DNA of 15,463 nt from positions 1 through 15,463 of the forward strand of contig CAZCSY010000032.1 in NCBI GenBank assembly GCA_964501505.1. The letters run 5' to 3'. A program made the translations under genes and the position numbers. The notes under the pieces were generated by a model. It worked only from the letters and a program-made list of their open reading frames with translations. It did not search any database and was not told where the DNA came from. How positions within the stretch are numbered: the stretch's first letter is position 1; the number at the start of each line of letters is the position of its first letter. Positions 13,558 to 15,463 of the stretch are shown here, piece after piece. The stretch comes from CAZCSY01 sp964501505 (GTDB taxonomy: Bacteria; Omnitrophota; Gorgyraeia; Velamenicoccales; Velamenicoccaceae).

Positions 13558-14517
13558 ATGAAGGCGATCGGTGTCTTGACGAGCGGCGGCGACGCGCCGG
13601 GCATGAACGCGGCGATCCGCGCGGTCGTGCGCGCGGGGGACGCGCGCAAGATCAAGGTCTTCGGGATCATGCGCGGCTTCAGCGGATTGTTGAACGACGA
13701 GATCAAAGAGATGTCGCACCGCTCGGTCTCCAACGTCCTCGGCCAGGGCGGCACGATCCTCAAGACCTCCCGGTGTCCTGAGTTCATGACGCAGGATGGA
13801 CAGAGGCGGGGGGCCGAGATCTTAAAGCGGCACGGTATCGAGGGCCTGGTGCTGATCGGCGGGGACGGCACGTACCGGGGCGCCGTCGCCCTTTCGCGGA
13901 CAGGGGCCATCCCCTGCATCGGCGTTCCCGGGACCATCGATAACGACCTGAACGGCACGGATCGCACCATCGGCTCCGACACGGCGATCGAGACGGCGCT
14001 TGACGCGATCGACAAGATTAAAGATACGGTCAATTCGATGGAGCGTGTTTTTGTTGTCGAGGTCATGGGCCGCAACTGCGGGTATATCGCCTTGAAGACG
14101 GCCCTTGCCGGCGGGGCGGAGCAGGTCTTGATCCCCGAGATCAAGTTCGACATGCCCTCTTTTTGTAGCGAGATCACCGAAGGCTATATCCGGGGTAAGG
14201 CCAGTTGGATCATTATCGTCGCGGAGGGGGCGATCCCGGCCCACGAGCTGGCCAAGCGCATTACCGGCGATACGGACCTGGAGACGCGCGTCGTCGTTCT
14301 GGGCCACGTCCAGCGCGGCGGCCGGCCCACGGCCGAGGACCGGATCCTCGGCGGGCGCCTCGGCGCCGCGGCGGTAGATCTTCTTTTAAAAGGACACAGC
14401 GGTAAGGCGGTGGGGGTCCGGTGCGACAAGGTCCACGTCGTGGACCTGGAGGAGGCCGTCGAGCCGTATCGCCTGGACACGCAAGAGGACCTGGCCCTTA
14501 TCAAGATTCTGACATAA
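13558..14517 (+). CDS. pfkA: ATP-dependent 6-phosphofructokinase
   Basis: PFK phosphorylates fructose 6-phosphate at C1, the committed step of glycolysis. The 319 residues match the bacterial PfkA length. Visible are LTSGGDAPGMNAAIR (7-21), GGDGT (101-105), GVPGTIDNDLNGTD (122-135, with catalytic Asp128) and VEVMGRNCG (167-175). Gly at the GGDGT and PGTIDND positions indicates ATP as donor; pyrophosphate-dependent enzymes have Asp and Lys there. GGAGAG before the start supports ATG 13558. The gap to the aldolase is 22 bases, so two consecutive glycolytic steps are together. Allosteric behaviour cannot be read reliably by eye. Confidence 0.96.
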   Translation: MKAIGVLTSGGDAPGMNAAIRAVVRAGDARKIKVFGIMRGFSGLLNDEIKEMSHRSVSNVLGQGGTILKTSRCPEFMTQDGQRRGAEILKRHGIEGLVLIGGDGTYRGAVALSRTGAIPCIGVPGTIDNDLNGTDRTIGSDTAIETALDAIDKIKDTVNSMERVFVVEVMGRNCGYIALKTALAGGAEQVLIPEIKFDMPSFCSEITEGYIRGKASWIIIVAEGAIPAHELAKRITGDTDLETRVVVLGHVQRGGRPTAEDRILGGRLGAAAVDLLLKGHSGKAVGVRCDKVHVVDLEEAVEPYRLDTQEDLALIKILT

Positions 14518-14539
14518 TAAAGCAGCTAAAGGGGGTAGG

Positions 14540-15463
<924 letters not shown>

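Noticed and set aside
12157..13719. 520-codon open frame on the minus strand over ahcY
   Set aside because: It is a shadow of ahcY, metK end and pfkA start; composition is that of antisense translation with no motif.

Overview
The window reads as bacterial chromosome with mostly housekeeping genes, moderately GC-rich and densely packed. An MsbA-type lipid flippase points to a Gram-negative, diderm cell. The mixture (short EF-Ts, membrane-anchored YvcK beside HPr and Enzyme I, short-form AdoHcy hydrolase, two TTG starts) would fit an uncultured lineage such as Omnitrophota or a relative. That placement is inference; nothing here fixes the taxon.

Layout. Positions 1-476 (minus) hold the N-terminal part of a Gfo/Idh/MocA oxidoreductase, divergent from msbA (628-2430, plus) across overlapping promoters. 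A promoter at about 2494-2521 then starts the classical rpsB-tsf-pyrH-frr block (2565-5306). Positions 5307-6450 are an RNA region: tRNA-Lys, tRNA-Leu(UAG) and tRNA-Gly(GCC), separated by short spacers with hairpins. From 6451 to the window end runs a tightly packed plus-strand series: ptsN-like EIIA, yvcK, HPr, ptsI, a sugar nucleotidyltransferase, metK, ahcY, pfkA and a class II aldolase cut off by the window end.

The most notable object is tRNA-Lys(UUU) at 5465-5829. It is split by a 292-nt intron at 5498-5789, between U33 and U34 of the anticodon loop. The intron folds by eye into a group I ribozyme: P1 with a U.G pair at the 5' splice site, P2, P3, P4, P5, P6/P6a, P7, P8, P9 with a GNRA loop, and a terminal G. 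Removing it restores a canonical lysine anticodon arm. The bacterial tRNA hosts of group I introns I know as well characterised are Leu(UAA), fMet, Ile(CAU) and Arg(CCU), so this host and insertion position deserve a check.

Functionally, the second half joins a general PTS phosphorelay (Enzyme I, HPr, EIIA-Ntr type, no EIIB/EIIC in view) and the YvcK carbon-flux factor with glycolytic enzymes (PFK, aldolase) and two enzymes of the activated methyl cycle (MetK, AhcY). With no sugar permease in view, the PTS parts look regulatory rather than for sugar uptake.
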